DNA of 64,000 nucleotides from UMGS363 sp051881815 (GTDB taxonomy: Bacteria; Bacillota; Clostridia; Oscillospirales; Ruminococcaceae). Both the position numbers and the translations under genes were made by a program. The DNA lies in the NCBI GenBank assembly GCA_051881815.1, contig JBJEQP010000083.1, positions 62,001 to 126,000 on the forward strand, written 5' to 3'. How positions within the stretch are numbered: the first letter of the stretch is position 1; each line of letters opens with the position of its first letter. Below the pieces are notes generated by a model, which saw nothing but the letters and a program-made list of their open reading frames with translations, was not told the DNA's origin and made no database searches. Shown here piece after piece: positions 42,084-50,725 of this stretch.

Positions 42084-43358
42084 ATGGAAATCTACATTGT
42101 ACAGCCGGGCGACACAGTTTCATCCGTTGCAGAACGTTTCGGAGTATCTCCGCAGCGCATTGCAGCCGACAATGCACTGCTTTTCCCCGATAAGCTTGCG
42201 GTCGGGCAGGCGCTTCTGATACTTATCCCCGATATAGTTCATACCGTTCAGAGCGGAGAAACGCTTGAAAGCATTGCCCGTGACTACGGAACTACCGTGC
42301 GAAGGCTTTGGCGGAACAATCTCGGTCTTACGTCACGGGAATACATTTACCCCGGCGAAACCATAGTTATCAGCTACGAGAATCAACGATCGGGGAATTT
42401 GAGCCTGAGCGGATTTGTTTATCCCGGTGTAAACCGCAATATTCTGCGGCAGGTCGCTTCCTTTGCGGAGTACATCATCATTTTCGGCTACGGCTTCAAT
42501 ACCGACGGGACGCTCATTATCCCGGATGACAGCGAAGTGATAAGCATTGCAAAGCAGTTCGGTTCAAAGGTGCTTTTGAGCCTTTCGCTCGTCAACGCAG
42601 ACGGCAGCTTTTTGTCAAATAAGCTTGTGCCGCTGCTTACCGATATCAATTTTCAAAATCGTGTTCTTTCGCAGATGATAGAAGAGATCATCCGCAAGGG
42701 CGCAGACGGAATGGATATTGATATGGAGTATGTTCCTGCGGAGTACAAGGATGAATTTACAGCGTTCGTGCAGAATGCTTCCGAACGTTTACACGCAGAG
42801 GGTCTGGTGCTGAACGTTGATCTTGCGCCGAAAACAAGCGCCGCCCAGCAGGGTACGCTTTACGAATCGCACGATTATCCATCGCTCGGCGAAAGTGCCG
42901 ATCTTGCGTTCCTTATGACATACGAATGGGGATATCAATTCGGGCCGCCTTTAAGCATCGCTCCGATAAACAAGGTACGTGAGGTCGTTGAATATGCCGT
43001 GACGGAGATACCGACAGAAAAGCTTTACCTCGGCATTCCTAACTACGCCTATGACTGGACGCTGCCGTTCATTCAGGGCGAAAGCGCAGCAGAAGTCATC
43101 GGAAACAGGACGGCAGCGGCAAGAGCGGCGGAATACGGTGTTCCGATACTTTTTGACGAGGTGTCGCAAAGCCCCCACTACACCTATTTTGACAGCGAAG
43201 GCCGTGAGCATATCGTATGGTTTGAGGATGTCCGAAGCATCAATGCAAAGCTTGAGCTTATCCGTGAATACTCTCTCCACGGCGCAGGGATATGGAACTT
43301 TATGCGAGCTTTTCCGCAGGCATGGCTTATCATGGAGAATCTGTTTGAACTGGATTAG
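42084..43358 (+). CDS. LysM-LysM-GH18 protein (spore cortex YaaH/SleL type)
   Basis: 424 residues. Two LysM modules (IYIVQPGDTVSSVAERFGVS at 3-45; HTVQSGETLESIARDYGTTV at 54-97) followed by a GH18 TIM barrel with the catalytic DxxDxE in GADGMDIDMEYVP near residue 212. No signal peptide, as is usual for proteins of the YaaH/SleL group that are laid onto the spore from the mother cell. SleL-type enzymes are N-acetylglucosaminidases acting on cortex peptidoglycan. CGAGG before the ATG. Convergent with ssrA. Confidence 0.9.
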   Translation: MEIYIVQPGDTVSSVAERFGVSPQRIAADNALLFPDKLAVGQALLILIPDIVHTVQSGETLESIARDYGTTVRRLWRNNLGLTSREYIYPGETIVISYENQRSGNLSLSGFVYPGVNRNILRQVASFAEYIIIFGYGFNTDGTLIIPDDSEVISIAKQFGSKVLLSLSLVNADGSFLSNKLVPLLTDINFQNRVLSQMIEEIIRKGADGMDIDMEYVPAEYKDEFTAFVQNASERLHAEGLVLNVDLAPKTSAAQQGTLYESHDYPSLGESADLAFLMTYEWGYQFGPPLSIAPINKVREVVEYAVTEIPTEKLYLGIPNYAYDWTLPFIQGESAAEVIGNRTAAARAAEYGVPILFDEVSQSPHYTYFDSEGREHIVWFEDVRSINAKLELIREYSLHGAGIWNFMRAFPQAWLIMENLFELD

Positions 43359-43390
43359 TTCTTTTATTCGGATCGTGTTTCTTTTTATAT

Positions 43391-43448
43391 TTGATCATAT
43401 TTACGTTCTCGTTAGATAAAATTAGCACTCATAAACATAGAGTGCTAA
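43391..43448 (+). promoter_or_regulatory. Perfect CIRCE palindrome (HrcA operator) with possible promoter, no heat-shock gene next to it
   Basis: TTAGCACTC (43422-43430), 9 bases, GAGTGCTAA (43440-43448): an exact match to the CIRCE operator, with A/T flanks extending the stem to 13 bp and TTTTT after it. A promoter-like TTGATC (43391) 16 bases TAGATA (43413) lies directly before it. The sequence can also serve as the bidirectional terminator between the GH18 gene and ssrA. Confidence 0.8.
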
Positions 43449-43517
43449 TTTTTACTATATATACAAAAAATAACCACAATTTATACACAATATACAGCTA
43501 TACTATTAATTGTGGCA

Positions 43518-43550
43518 AAAGAAAAAGAGCCATGTATAAACACAGCTCTT
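43518..43550 (-). terminator. Terminator after ssrA
   Basis: Minus strand AAGAGC...GCTCTT with further partial pairing in the loop, then CTTTTTC. Confidence 0.75.
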
Positions 43551-43576
43551 TACCACAAAATGTATGTGGATCCTTC

Positions 43577-43925
43577 TGGTGGAGATGACGGGAATCGAAC
43601 CCGTGTCCGAAAACCTATCCACACAACTTTCTACGGGTGTAGTTTGTTATTAACGTTCCCTCGCATCATCGTGAACAAACACACAATGATGCTCGGTAGC
43701 CTGCAATACACCGCAAGAACGCAGGCACTTTCCTGCGGCGTTCACCACTGGTCGACGCCTTATCCGAAGCCGTGGTACTCATCGGCAAGACGAGCAGCGA
43801 TTAAGCAGCTGCTAATTCAAAATTATTGTTGTCGTCTAATTTTAAAACGTACGCCGTTTTGAGAGAGTGCGCTCCTCTACCCGCTTATCGTGATTCAAAG
43901 TCCCCGTCGAAACCTTTACATCCCC
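43577..43925 (-). ncRNA. ssrA: Transfer-messenger RNA (tmRNA)
   Basis: 349 bases. 5' end GGGGATGTAAAGGTTTCGAC and 3' end CGGGTTCGATTCCCGTCATC plus TCCACCA form the tRNA-like acceptor (GGGGATG / CATCTCC) and T arm, with encoded CCA. The tag frame ends GAATTAGCAGCTGCTTAA. By analogy with UUAGUC-GCA in E. coli, UUAGAC precedes the resume codon GAC, giving the tag DNNNFELAAA. The tmRNA rescues stalled ribosomes with SmpB, whose gene is directly upstream. Confidence 0.96.
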
Positions 43926-43932
43926 ATAAATT

Positions 43933-44397
43933 TTAACGGTTCTGCGTTTTGACGGCTCTCTCGATGTCACGCTTTGCAGCTCTCGCTGCCATATCGTCAC
44001 GCTTATCGTGAAGCTTTTTACCCTTGCAAAGTCCGACCTGGACCTTGACCTTTGAACCCTTGAAATAGATCGAGATCGGTATGAGCGTAAGCCCTTCCTG
44101 CTTGATCTTTCCGAAAAGCTGCATTATCTGCTTCTTGTGCATGAGCAGTCTGCGGACTCTCAAAGGGTCCTTGTTGAAAACATTGCCGTGGTCATAGGGC
44201 GAAATGTGCATACCATTAACGAAAAGCTCGCCGTCCTCGATCATGCACCAGCTGTCCTTGAGGTTTACTCCTCCGCTGCGGATGGATTTGACCTCCGTTC
44301 CGACAAGCTCAATGCCTGCTTCAAAGCTTTCGAGGATAAAATATTCATGCCGAGCCTTGCGGTTTTCGGCAATTGTCTTAAAAGCTTCCTTTTCCAT
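43933..44397 (-). CDS. smpB: SsrA-binding protein
   Basis: 154 residues, full length. Conserved N-terminal IAENRKARHEYFILESFEAG, IELVGTEVKSIRSGGVNLKD, FVNGMHISPYDHGN, and the basic tail KKLHDKRDDMAARAAKRDIE that enters the mRNA channel. SmpB brings tmRNA to stalled ribosomes. It lies 7 bases upstream of the tmRNA 5' end and is probably transcribed with it from the promoter at 44441-44469. Confidence 0.97.
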   Translation of the reverse strand: MEKEAFKTIAENRKARHEYFILESFEAGIELVGTEVKSIRSGGVNLKDSWCMIEDGELFVNGMHISPYDHGNVFNKDPLRVRRLLMHKKQIMQLFGKIKQEGLTLIPISIYFKGSKVKVQVGLCKGKKLHDKRDDMAARAAKRDIERAVKTQNR

Positions 44398-44440
44398 AAT
44401 GATTGTCCCTTTTCACAGCATACAGGTTTCGTAATTAAGT

Positions 44441-44469
44441 ATTTTACCACAAAAATATGATTATGTCAA
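44441..44469 (-). promoter_or_regulatory. Promoter of smpB (and ssrA)
   Basis: Minus strand TTGACA (44469-44464), 17-base spacer, TAAAAT (44446-44441). Confidence 0.8.
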
Positions 44470-44478
44470 GCATTTTAT

Positions 44479-44745
44479 TTAAACTGTATAAAAAGCCGCA
44501 ACGAACTCTTCCGCTATCTCGTTCAGGGTCGACGGCAGAACAAGATTATCCGCCAGCATATATAAGAATTTCTCTGCGACCTGCCTGTCGGATGAAATAT
44601 CTTCCGACTCCGCACTTTCAGCCTCACCGAAAAGGGTCGTTGTGACCTTCACGCCATAGCAGGCGCTGCCATCCTCACGGGAGCTTTCCGTCAGGCAGTA
44701 ACACAAACGATCCTGTGCAGCATTGATAGTTTTCAGTATTGTCAT
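44479..44745 (-). CDS. DUF6514 family protein
   Basis: 88 residues: MTILKTINAAQDRLCYCLTE, GSACYGVKVTTTLFGEAESA, AEKFLYMLADNLVLPSTLNE and EIAEEFVAAFYTV. The YGVxV core, the lxxNxVxPxhLxEvvEDF-like end and the size fit DUF6514, a small clostridial family of unknown function. The ATG at 44745 has GGAGGA 8 bases upstream; a longer frame reaching 44892 has none. Own promoter upstream; smpB promoter just downstream of its stop. Confidence 0.8.
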   Translation of the reverse strand: MTILKTINAAQDRLCYCLTESSREDGSACYGVKVTTTLFGEAESAESEDISSDRQVAEKFLYMLADNLVLPSTLNEIAEEFVAAFYTV

Positions 44746-44785
44746 ATTATTCCTCCAAATATAATGCACAGTATTGATATATCTT

Positions 44786-44814
44786 ATTATAAATCTATTA
44801 ACAAAATATTTCAA
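44786..44814 (-). promoter_or_regulatory. Promoter of DUF6514 gene
   Basis: Minus strand TTGAAA (44814-44809), 17-base spacer, TATAAT (44791-44786). It lies in the 362-base spacer 44746-45107 shared with clpB. Confidence 0.8.
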
Positions 44815-45018
44815 GTTTTTTATATCGCATATTCCGACATAAACCGACTCATCTTGCAGATCACAGGGATAAAATGTATCAAACAAAAACATTTTTCTTC
44901 CCTTTTATATAAATTCAAACTAAAACCGCAAATTTTTCTACAACAAAATTTACAGAGCATTGTAAAAAATGCACAATCTCCCGCCGAAACGAAATAAATT
45001 GTCGAAACGAAGCCGAGC

Positions 45019-45048
45019 TTGTGCGTTCTGCACAATACTGTGTATGAT
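45019..45048 (+). promoter_or_regulatory. clpB promoter region with palindromic box
   Basis: TTGTGC (45019-45024), 18-base spacer, TATGAT (45043-45048). The -35 is half of a palindrome TTGTGC-GTTCT-GCACAA (45019-45035), and a related TGCACAA occurs at about 44968. A repressor site is possible; it matches neither CIRCE nor a CtsR box. Confidence 0.5.
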
Positions 45049-45107
45049 CTTACTTTAAAGACCCAAACGACAAAATATGTCCAATACATCAAAGGAGGTC
45101 GATTTTT

Positions 45108-47705
45108 ATGGACGCTAACAAATTCACAAAAAAATCAATTGACGCTATCAATGCCGCTCAAAGCACCGCTGTTGAATATCAGAACCAGCGCATCGAGCAG
45201 GAGCATCTTCTCTATGCTTTGACCGAGCAGGAAAACGGACTTATCTCTCAATTGTGGAACTCAATGGGTGCCGACAGCGAAGGCGTAAAAACCGCACTTC
45301 TGCAGAAGATCGCAGCTTTTCCGAAGGTAACGGGAAGCGGCAGAGAGATGAACACCGTATATGTTTCATCCGATGTTGACAGCACGCTTAATCAGGCTGA
45401 ACAGATCGCCAAGAATATGCACGATGACTATGTTTCTGTCGAGCATATCGTCCTTGCGCTTTTCAACACCGCAAACAGCAATATCAAGGAGATATTCAAA
45501 GCCTTCGGTATCGACAAAGACGGCTTCCTTACTGCTCTCTCCAAGATCAGAGGAAACCAGCGTGTCCAGAGCGACAACCCCGAGGACACCTACGACGTTC
45601 TGAAAAAGTACGGTCAGGATCTCGTTGAGCTTGCAAAGAGAAACAAGCTTGACCCCGTTATCGGCAGAGATTCCGAAATAAGAAACGTTATCCGTATCCT
45701 TTCAAGAAAGACCAAGAACAACCCTGTCATCATAGGTGAACCGGGCGTCGGCAAGACAGCTATCGCCGAAGGACTTGCACAGCGTATCGTCCGCGGCGAC
45801 GTACCTGTAAATCTTCGTGACAGAACTATCTTCTCCCTCGATATGGGCAGCCTTATCTCGGGCGCAAAGTTCAGAGGAGAATTTGAGGAACGTCTTAAAG
45901 CTGTCCTTAACGAAGTTAAAAAATCGGACGGCAAGATCATCCTCTTCATCGACGAGCTTCACACCATTGTCGGCGCAGGCAAGACAGACGGCGCAATGGA
46001 CGCAGGCAACCTCCTAAAGCCTATGCTTGCAAGGGGCGAACTCCATTGTATCGGCGCTACAACGCTTGACGAATACCGCAAATATATCGAAAAGGACCCT
46101 GCTCTCGAACGTCGTTTCCAGCCTGTAATTGCCGATGAGCCGACCGTTGAGGACACTATCTCGATCTTAAGAGGGCTCAAAGAGCGTTACGAGGTCTTCC
46201 ATGGCGTAAAAATTCAGGACTCTGCGCTTATAACCGCCGCAACGCTTTCCAACCGTTACATCACCGACAGATTTCTCCCCGATAAGGCTATCGACCTTGT
46301 TGACGAAGCCTGCGCACTGATAAGAACGGAAATGGACTCAATGCCTGCAGAAATGGACGACCTTGCACGAAAGATCATGCAGCACGAGATCGCCGAAACC
46401 GCACTCAAAAAAGAGGACGACAAGCTTTCAAAGGAAGAGCTTGAAAACATCCGCAAGGAGCTTTCCGAAATGCGTGCCGAATTCAATGAAATGAAGGCTC
46501 GCTGGGAAAATGAGAAAGCGAATATCAAGAATCTCCAGACTCTCCGTGAACAGATCGAAGCCGCTAACGGCGAGCTTGCCGCTGCACAGAGAAACGGCGA
46601 CCTTAACAAGGCCGCAGAGCTTACCTACGGCAGAATACCCGAACTGAAAAAACAGCTTGACGCTGCCGAGGAAACCGCCGAAAAGAACAAGGCTGACACG
46701 CTCCTTCACGATAAAGTCACCGATGAAGAGATCGCAAGAGTCGTTGCACGCTGGACAGGCATCCCCGTATCAAAGCTTATGGAGGGCGAGCGTGAGAAGC
46801 TTCTCCACCTTGAAGAGATACTTCACCGCCGTGTTATCGGTCAGGACGAAGCCGTTAAAAAAGTCAGCGAAGCAATACTTCGTTCAAGAGCAGGAATTCA
46901 GGACCCGAACAGACCGCTCGGTTCGTTCCTGTTCATGGGACCTACCGGCGTCGGCAAAACAGAGCTTGCAAAAACGCTTGCACAGTGCCTTTTTGACGAT
47001 GAAAACAACCTTGTCCGTATCGACATGACCGAATATATGGAGAAATTCAGCGTAAGCCGTCTTATCGGCGCACCTCCGGGATATGTCGGCTATGAGGAGG
47101 GCGGTCAGCTCACCGAAGCAGTCCGCAGAAAGCCATATTCGGTAGTCCTCTTCGATGAGGTCGAAAAGGCTCACCCCGATGTGTTCAATATCCTTCTCCA
47201 GATACTTGACGACGGCAGAGTCACCGACTCACAGGGCAGAACGGTAGACTTCAAGAATACCATCATAATCCTTACCTCTAACCTCGGCTCCGACTTTATC
47301 CTCGACGGCATAAACGAGAACGGCGAGATCTCGGAAGAAGCAAGAGCAAACGTAAGCACCCTGCTTAAAGGACATTTCCGCCCCGAATTCCTCAACCGAC
47401 TTGACGAAATAGTATTCTATAAGCCGCTCACCAAGACGGAAATATTCTCGATCATTGATCTTATGCTCGGCAGTCTGCAGAATCGTCTTAAAGATAAGCA
47501 GATCACCCTTGACGTTACCGACGCCGCAAGAACCTATATCGCCGACAACGGCTATGATCCTATTTACGGCGCAAGACCGCTCAAGAGATATATCCAGAGT
47601 ACGCTTGAAACAATGCTTGCAAAGAAGATCATCGCCGACGAGATCGAACCGTACAGCACGGTCAAGATCGACTGCATTGATAATGAACTTACGATCAATG
47701 CGTGA
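45108..47705 (+). CDS. clpB: ATP-dependent disaggregase ClpB
   Basis: 865 residues. Clp N-domain about 1-145, AAA+ 1 with Walker A GEPGVGKTAIAEGLAQR and Walker B FIDELHTIVGAG, coiled middle domain about 405-530 that marks ClpB rather than ClpA/C, AAA+ 2 with GPTGVGKTELAKTLAQ and VLFDEVEKAHPDVFN, and a C-terminal D2-small domain. With DnaK it resolubilises aggregated proteins. AAAGGAGG before the ATG; highly optimised codons. Single gene; fold-back C2 follows. Confidence 0.97.
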   Translation: MDANKFTKKSIDAINAAQSTAVEYQNQRIEQEHLLYALTEQENGLISQLWNSMGADSEGVKTALLQKIAAFPKVTGSGREMNTVYVSSDVDSTLNQAEQIAKNMHDDYVSVEHIVLALFNTANSNIKEIFKAFGIDKDGFLTALSKIRGNQRVQSDNPEDTYDVLKKYGQDLVELAKRNKLDPVIGRDSEIRNVIRILSRKTKNNPVIIGEPGVGKTAIAEGLAQRIVRGDVPVNLRDRTIFSLDMGSLISGAKFRGEFEERLKAVLNEVKKSDGKIILFIDELHTIVGAGKTDGAMDAGNLLKPMLARGELHCIGATTLDEYRKYIEKDPALERRFQPVIADEPTVEDTISILRGLKERYEVFHGVKIQDSALITAATLSNRYITDRFLPDKAIDLVDEACALIRTEMDSMPAEMDDLARKIMQHEIAETALKKEDDKLSKEELENIRKELSEMRAEFNEMKARWENEKANIKNLQTLREQIEAANGELAAAQRNGDLNKAAELTYGRIPELKKQLDAAEETAEKNKADTLLHDKVTDEEIARVVARWTGIPVSKLMEGEREKLLHLEEILHRRVIGQDEAVKKVSEAILRSRAGIQDPNRPLGSFLFMGPTGVGKTELAKTLAQCLFDDENNLVRIDMTEYMEKFSVSRLIGAPPGYVGYEEGGQLTEAVRRKPYSVVLFDEVEKAHPDVFNILLQILDDGRVTDSQGRTVDFKNTIIILTSNLGSDFILDGINENGEISEEARANVSTLLKGHFRPEFLNRLDEIVFYKPLTKTEIFSIIDLMLGSLQNRLKDKQITLDVTDAARTYIADNGYDPIYGARPLKRYIQSTLETMLAKKIIADEIEPYSTVKIDCIDNELTINA

Positions 47706-47739
47706 TCAGTGCATAACTAAAAACTTTCCCAAATAAATC

Positions 47740-47820
47740 AAAAAACGCAATTCACGATAAAAAGGTAAATCAGAACATAAGAAATCATTCTGCAAGCCTT
47801 ATCGTGAATTGCGCTTTTCT
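47740..47820 (+). repeat. Fold-back family C, copy 2 (terminator-like)
   Basis: Arms CGCAATTCACGATAA / TTATCGTGAATTGCG (with adjacent AAAGG / CCTT) and T run (CTTTTCTG). The outer CGCAATTCACG / CGTGAATTGCGCTTTT is shared with copy 1 at 24804 while loops differ. Terminates clpB. Confidence 0.8.
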
Positions 47821-47850
47821 GTTTTATCGGAACAACTATTCTTTCAGCTT

Positions 47851-48010
47851 ATACTAATCCTCATTTGTTCGGTAGATAAAGTTGGCAGATAGAATTGCAC
47901 CAATCAAGGAAAGCGACCGCAGGCGTGCTGTCGCACGGCAAGGGAGCTTGACGACGAGTGGTGTAATTATAGCTGCCCAATTTATCTACCGGTTAAATGA
48001 GGATTAGTAT
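47851..48010 (+). repeat. Fold-back family A, copy 3
   Basis: 160 bp. Outer arms ATACTAATCCTCATTT / AAATGAGGATTAGTAT, GGTAGATAAA / TTTATCTACC, AATTGCACCA / TGGTGTAATT, AAGC / GCTT, core GGCGTGC-TGTC-GCACGGC. Every helix differs in sequence from copies 1 and 2 but pairs; the unpaired GACCGC and AAGGGAG are kept. It lies between clpB and the convergent C39 gene; a further ATACTAAT occurs at 48057. Confidence 0.92.
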
Positions 48011-48059
48011 TAAATATTTTAACAAAGTGAGCGGATTTATGCTGCAGCATCCTATAATA

Positions 48060-49301
48060 CTAATCATGAGAATCTGTTTTTGTTATTATCACAGCATTTC
48101 TGCCCATCTGAACAAATCTTTTCTCAAAGTCACTTTGATCGTATGTCACCTCTCCCTTCAAAGGGTCATTCACATAAACAAGCTTTGCTTTACTGTCATA
48201 ACCTGTAAGAAGCAGACAATGTTCTCCTGCCGTCCACACATATTTTTCGTTTGTTTCTGCAATCGTCCACTCTGCGCCTTTTCTCGGTGCTTTCATATTC
48301 ATCGTTGCCCAAACGACGACGGGATTGCCGCTTCCGACTGCGGAATACAGCGAATTTGCATTGCAGCCTGTTATGTTTCTGACTTTCCAAATATTCTTGC
48401 TGTCTTTTTCCTTTAGGAATTTTTCTGCCGCATTCACTATAACATCTGAATAACAGCCGTAAGCAAAGGTACTTTTCGGATCGCCTACAAAAACCTTATT
48501 CGGATCAGCGGCTCGGTATTTTCCTTTTTCAAGATACTTGTCGGCAAGCAATAGTTTGTCCGCCTTAAAGCCTATGTAATCGAGAAGCATAGCCAAAGAC
48601 GTTATCTCGCAGCCTGTCGGAAGCTCGGGATTCTGAAGTATCATTTTTACGGATAAATTCATCTTCCGAGGGCATACGGCTTCCTTTACCTTTACCGTAA
48701 ATATCGGACTGTGCCTCAACTTATCGGATGACGATTCACGGACAGACATTTTATATTTGCCTGCTGTAAGAGAGGGCATATCCATTTTGCTCTTTTTGAA
48801 CGGTATTATCTTCTCACCGTCATTCAGAACAAGCTCATAGTCCTTTTCTTCATCGTAATTATCGATCACCGCTTGAATTTTTCCGTCTTTGTATATTGAT
48901 TCTCCGGAACTGATAAAATGTGCTTTTACGGAAAATTTTTCTTTATCGCTTCCCACATATACCGTATAGATATCCGGGCGGACAGCTTCATCACCTTTTT
49001 TGATCACACAAATATTGTAGAAGCCGTTTTTTGCGTGTACCAAGTTTTTCTCCGCATTTTCCATAGGATAATACTTTTTCCCCGAATCAAAACTAATGGA
49101 ATAAGAACCGCTCTCATCGTAATTTTTAAGCTTGACATTGATTTTTCCGTTTCTTTTTCCGTCTGTGCAGTCGGTTACGTTGAACAAAAGCTCCATGGGC
49201 TGCTTGTCCGATCCGACAGTTTGCGCAGAAGCATCGACAATTGGAAAAACAAGAACCGCAAGTATTACCGACATAAAATTTAGAATTTTCTTTTTCACCA
49301 T
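48060..49301 (-). CDS. Secreted C39-family peptidase with beta-rich N-terminal region
   Basis: 413 residues. Signal peptide about 1-26 (KKKILNFMSVILAVLVFPIV, DASAQ). Residues about 30-215 hold two repeated beta domains (GKINVKLKNYDESGSYSISF; GKIQAVIDNYDEEKDYELVL). The C39_2 peptidase domain follows with catalytic cysteine in NPELPTGCEITSLAMLLDYI and histidine in WTAGEHCLLLTGYD. Exported cysteine peptidase; substrate unknown. The ATG at 49301 has AAGGTG 6 bases upstream, and the gene starts 10 bases after the FnIII/YD gene, so they form an operon. Confidence 0.85.
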   Translation of the reverse strand: MVKKKILNFMSVILAVLVFPIVDASAQTVGSDKQPMELLFNVTDCTDGKRNGKINVKLKNYDESGSYSISFDSGKKYYPMENAEKNLVHAKNGFYNICVIKKGDEAVRPDIYTVYVGSDKEKFSVKAHFISSGESIYKDGKIQAVIDNYDEEKDYELVLNDGEKIIPFKKSKMDMPSLTAGKYKMSVRESSSDKLRHSPIFTVKVKEAVCPRKMNLSVKMILQNPELPTGCEITSLAMLLDYIGFKADKLLLADKYLEKGKYRAADPNKVFVGDPKSTFAYGCYSDVIVNAAEKFLKEKDSKNIWKVRNITGCNANSLYSAVGSGNPVVVWATMNMKAPRKGAEWTIAETNEKYVWTAGEHCLLLTGYDSKAKLVYVNDPLKGEVTYDQSDFEKRFVQMGRNAVIITKTDSHD

Positions 49302-49311
49302 GACCGTCACC

Positions 49312-50604
49312 TTATGTAAAGTAAGATATTACTATGTCGTTTAGCTTTTCTGTTTTTTCGTCTATTTCCTTATTTATCGTTTTATATACATAGTATGGTT
49401 TGAACCATGTATTTGTTTTTCCGTTTTTTTCGGTAGTGCTACAAGTATAATTTTTTAGTTTTCCGCATTTATAATAATTGTATGTCCATTCTTCACTCAA
49501 TCTGCCGTATTCATTATTTTTATATTTGATGATTCTTCTGATAACATTGCCTGATTTGTCATAAGAATATAATGTAACATCACCGTCTTGATTAACTGAT
49601 TTTATTAATATGTTATTCTTGTCATAGGTGTATGTATCTGAAAATGTTGACTTATATCCTGAACCTGTTATAACTGTCTCTTTTTCAGAAATCAAATTAT
49701 TATTCTTATCATATGTATATGTATTTGTTGATTTAAAGCCGTCCGAATCGGATTCTTTTTTTGAAATCAGTTTATTATTTTTATCATATGTATATTTTAT
49801 TGTTCTTTTGAAATAATAATCTTTTTCATTTCGGATATAGGTTTCTGAAATCAGATTATTGTTTTTGTCATAACTGTATGAAAACGATGAATAATTACCA
49901 TTGTCTGATTTCTTTTTTATTGAAGTAATATCAAAATTATTGTTATATGTGATTGTACTCTTTATAGTCGTATTATTTTGGGTTATATCTGTCATTATTA
50001 TTTTATTTTTCAAATACTCGATCTTATAGTCATGTAATACTCGTGAAATATCTCCTTTAAATTCATAATTCTGGCTATGTGAGCCTAAATAACAAGATTT
50101 TACGCTTGCAATTCTCCCGTCGTTATCATATTCAAAAAAGTAATCAACGTCAGAACCCTTTTCCATATTGGGGTTATAATATTCCGTAAGAACAAGGTTC
50201 TTGCTTCCAATGGATTTTGTAGTAACCTTGAATTCTTTTGAAAACTCACCGCCTGTATATGTTTTCCCGTTCTTTTTTACCGCAGACAGCATGAAGCGAT
50301 AGCTTTCCTCGCTGAGAAGCCCCGTGATCGTTGCTTTTGTTTCAGTGGCGGTCTTTATTTTTTTGAATTTTTTACTGTAGGAATCATACATATAAACTCT
50401 ATATGCGTCCGCACCGTTTACTTTATCCCATGTCAAGGTGATCTTGTCAGTTCCTGCGGCAGCTTTGATACCGGACGGTGCGGACAGCTTTGAAGTCGCC
50501 GATACCGAAATAAACAGATCGTTTACATCTGCCGACGGTATGACAGATATTCCGAAAAGCATGGCTGCAGCAATGATAAATGCTGCTAATTTCTTAATAG
50601 TCAT
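49312..50604 (-). CDS. Secreted FnIII and YD-type repeat protein
   Basis: 430 residues. Signal peptide about 1-28 (TIKKLAAFIIAAAMLFGISV). One fibronectin type III domain about 38-130 (APSGIKAAAGTDKITLTWDK). Residues about 145-400 are repeats of about 20-24 residues with the consensus TYTYDKNNNLISEKE, resembling RHS/YD repeats. No catalytic motif or toxin tip is present. Strongly AT rich compared with its surroundings. GGAGGGG before the ATG at 50604. Likely a cell-surface or secreted binding protein expressed with the C39 peptidase. Confidence 0.85.
   Translation of the reverse strand: MTIKKLAAFIIAAAMLFGISVIPSADVNDLFISVSATSKLSAPSGIKAAAGTDKITLTWDKVNGADAYRVYMYDSYSKKFKKIKTATETKATITGLLSEESYRFMLSAVKKNGKTYTGGEFSKEFKVTTKSIGSKNLVLTEYYNPNMEKGSDVDYFFEYDNDGRIASVKSCYLGSHSQNYEFKGDISRVLHDYKIEYLKNKIIMTDITQNNTTIKSTITYNNNFDITSIKKKSDNGNYSSFSYSYDKNNNLISETYIRNEKDYYFKRTIKYTYDKNNKLISKKESDSDGFKSTNTYTYDKNNNLISEKETVITGSGYKSTFSDTYTYDKNNILIKSVNQDGDVTLYSYDKSGNVIRRIIKYKNNEYGRLSEEWTYNYYKCGKLKNYTCSTTEKNGKTNTWFKPYYVYKTINKEIDEKTEKLNDIVISYFT
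49610..49890 (-). repeat. Tandem repeats inside the YD-type gene
   Basis: Four to five degenerate units of about 60-70 bases, each coding TYDKNNxLISEKE, with the shared core TTATTnTTnTCATAnGTGTAT on the plus strand. In-frame and prone to copy-number change. Confidence 0.75.
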
Positions 50605-50625
50605 ATTAAACCCCTCCATCTTTGT

Positions 50626-50678
50626 GTCTAATTAGGCACCTTTTTGTTAATTATAGTCTAATTAAGCACAAATGTCAA
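50626..50678 (-). promoter_or_regulatory. Consensus promoter of FnIII-C39 operon overlapped by two operator-like boxes
   Basis: Minus strand TTGACA (50678-50673), 17-base spacer, TATAAT (50655-50650). Two direct copies of GTCTAATTARGCAC lie at 50626-50639 and 50656-50669, exactly 30 bp apart. The upstream one fills the promoter spacer. Each contains the near-palindrome GTGTCTAATTAGGCAC or a relative of it. The divergent XRE gene is the natural candidate for the binding protein. Confidence 0.7.
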
Positions 50679-50725
50679 TGTTTTTAGTCAAATGTGGTAC
50701 AATAAACAAAAATGAGGTGTCACTT

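Noticed and set aside
43391..43588. Short open frame starting near the CIRCE element
   Set aside because: AT-rich, no ribosome site, no recognisable sequence, and it runs into the antisense of ssrA.
43512..43862. Open frame across ssrA on the plus strand
   Set aside because: It lies opposite a well-defined tmRNA. Any plus-strand RNA from the CIRCE site would more likely be non-coding.
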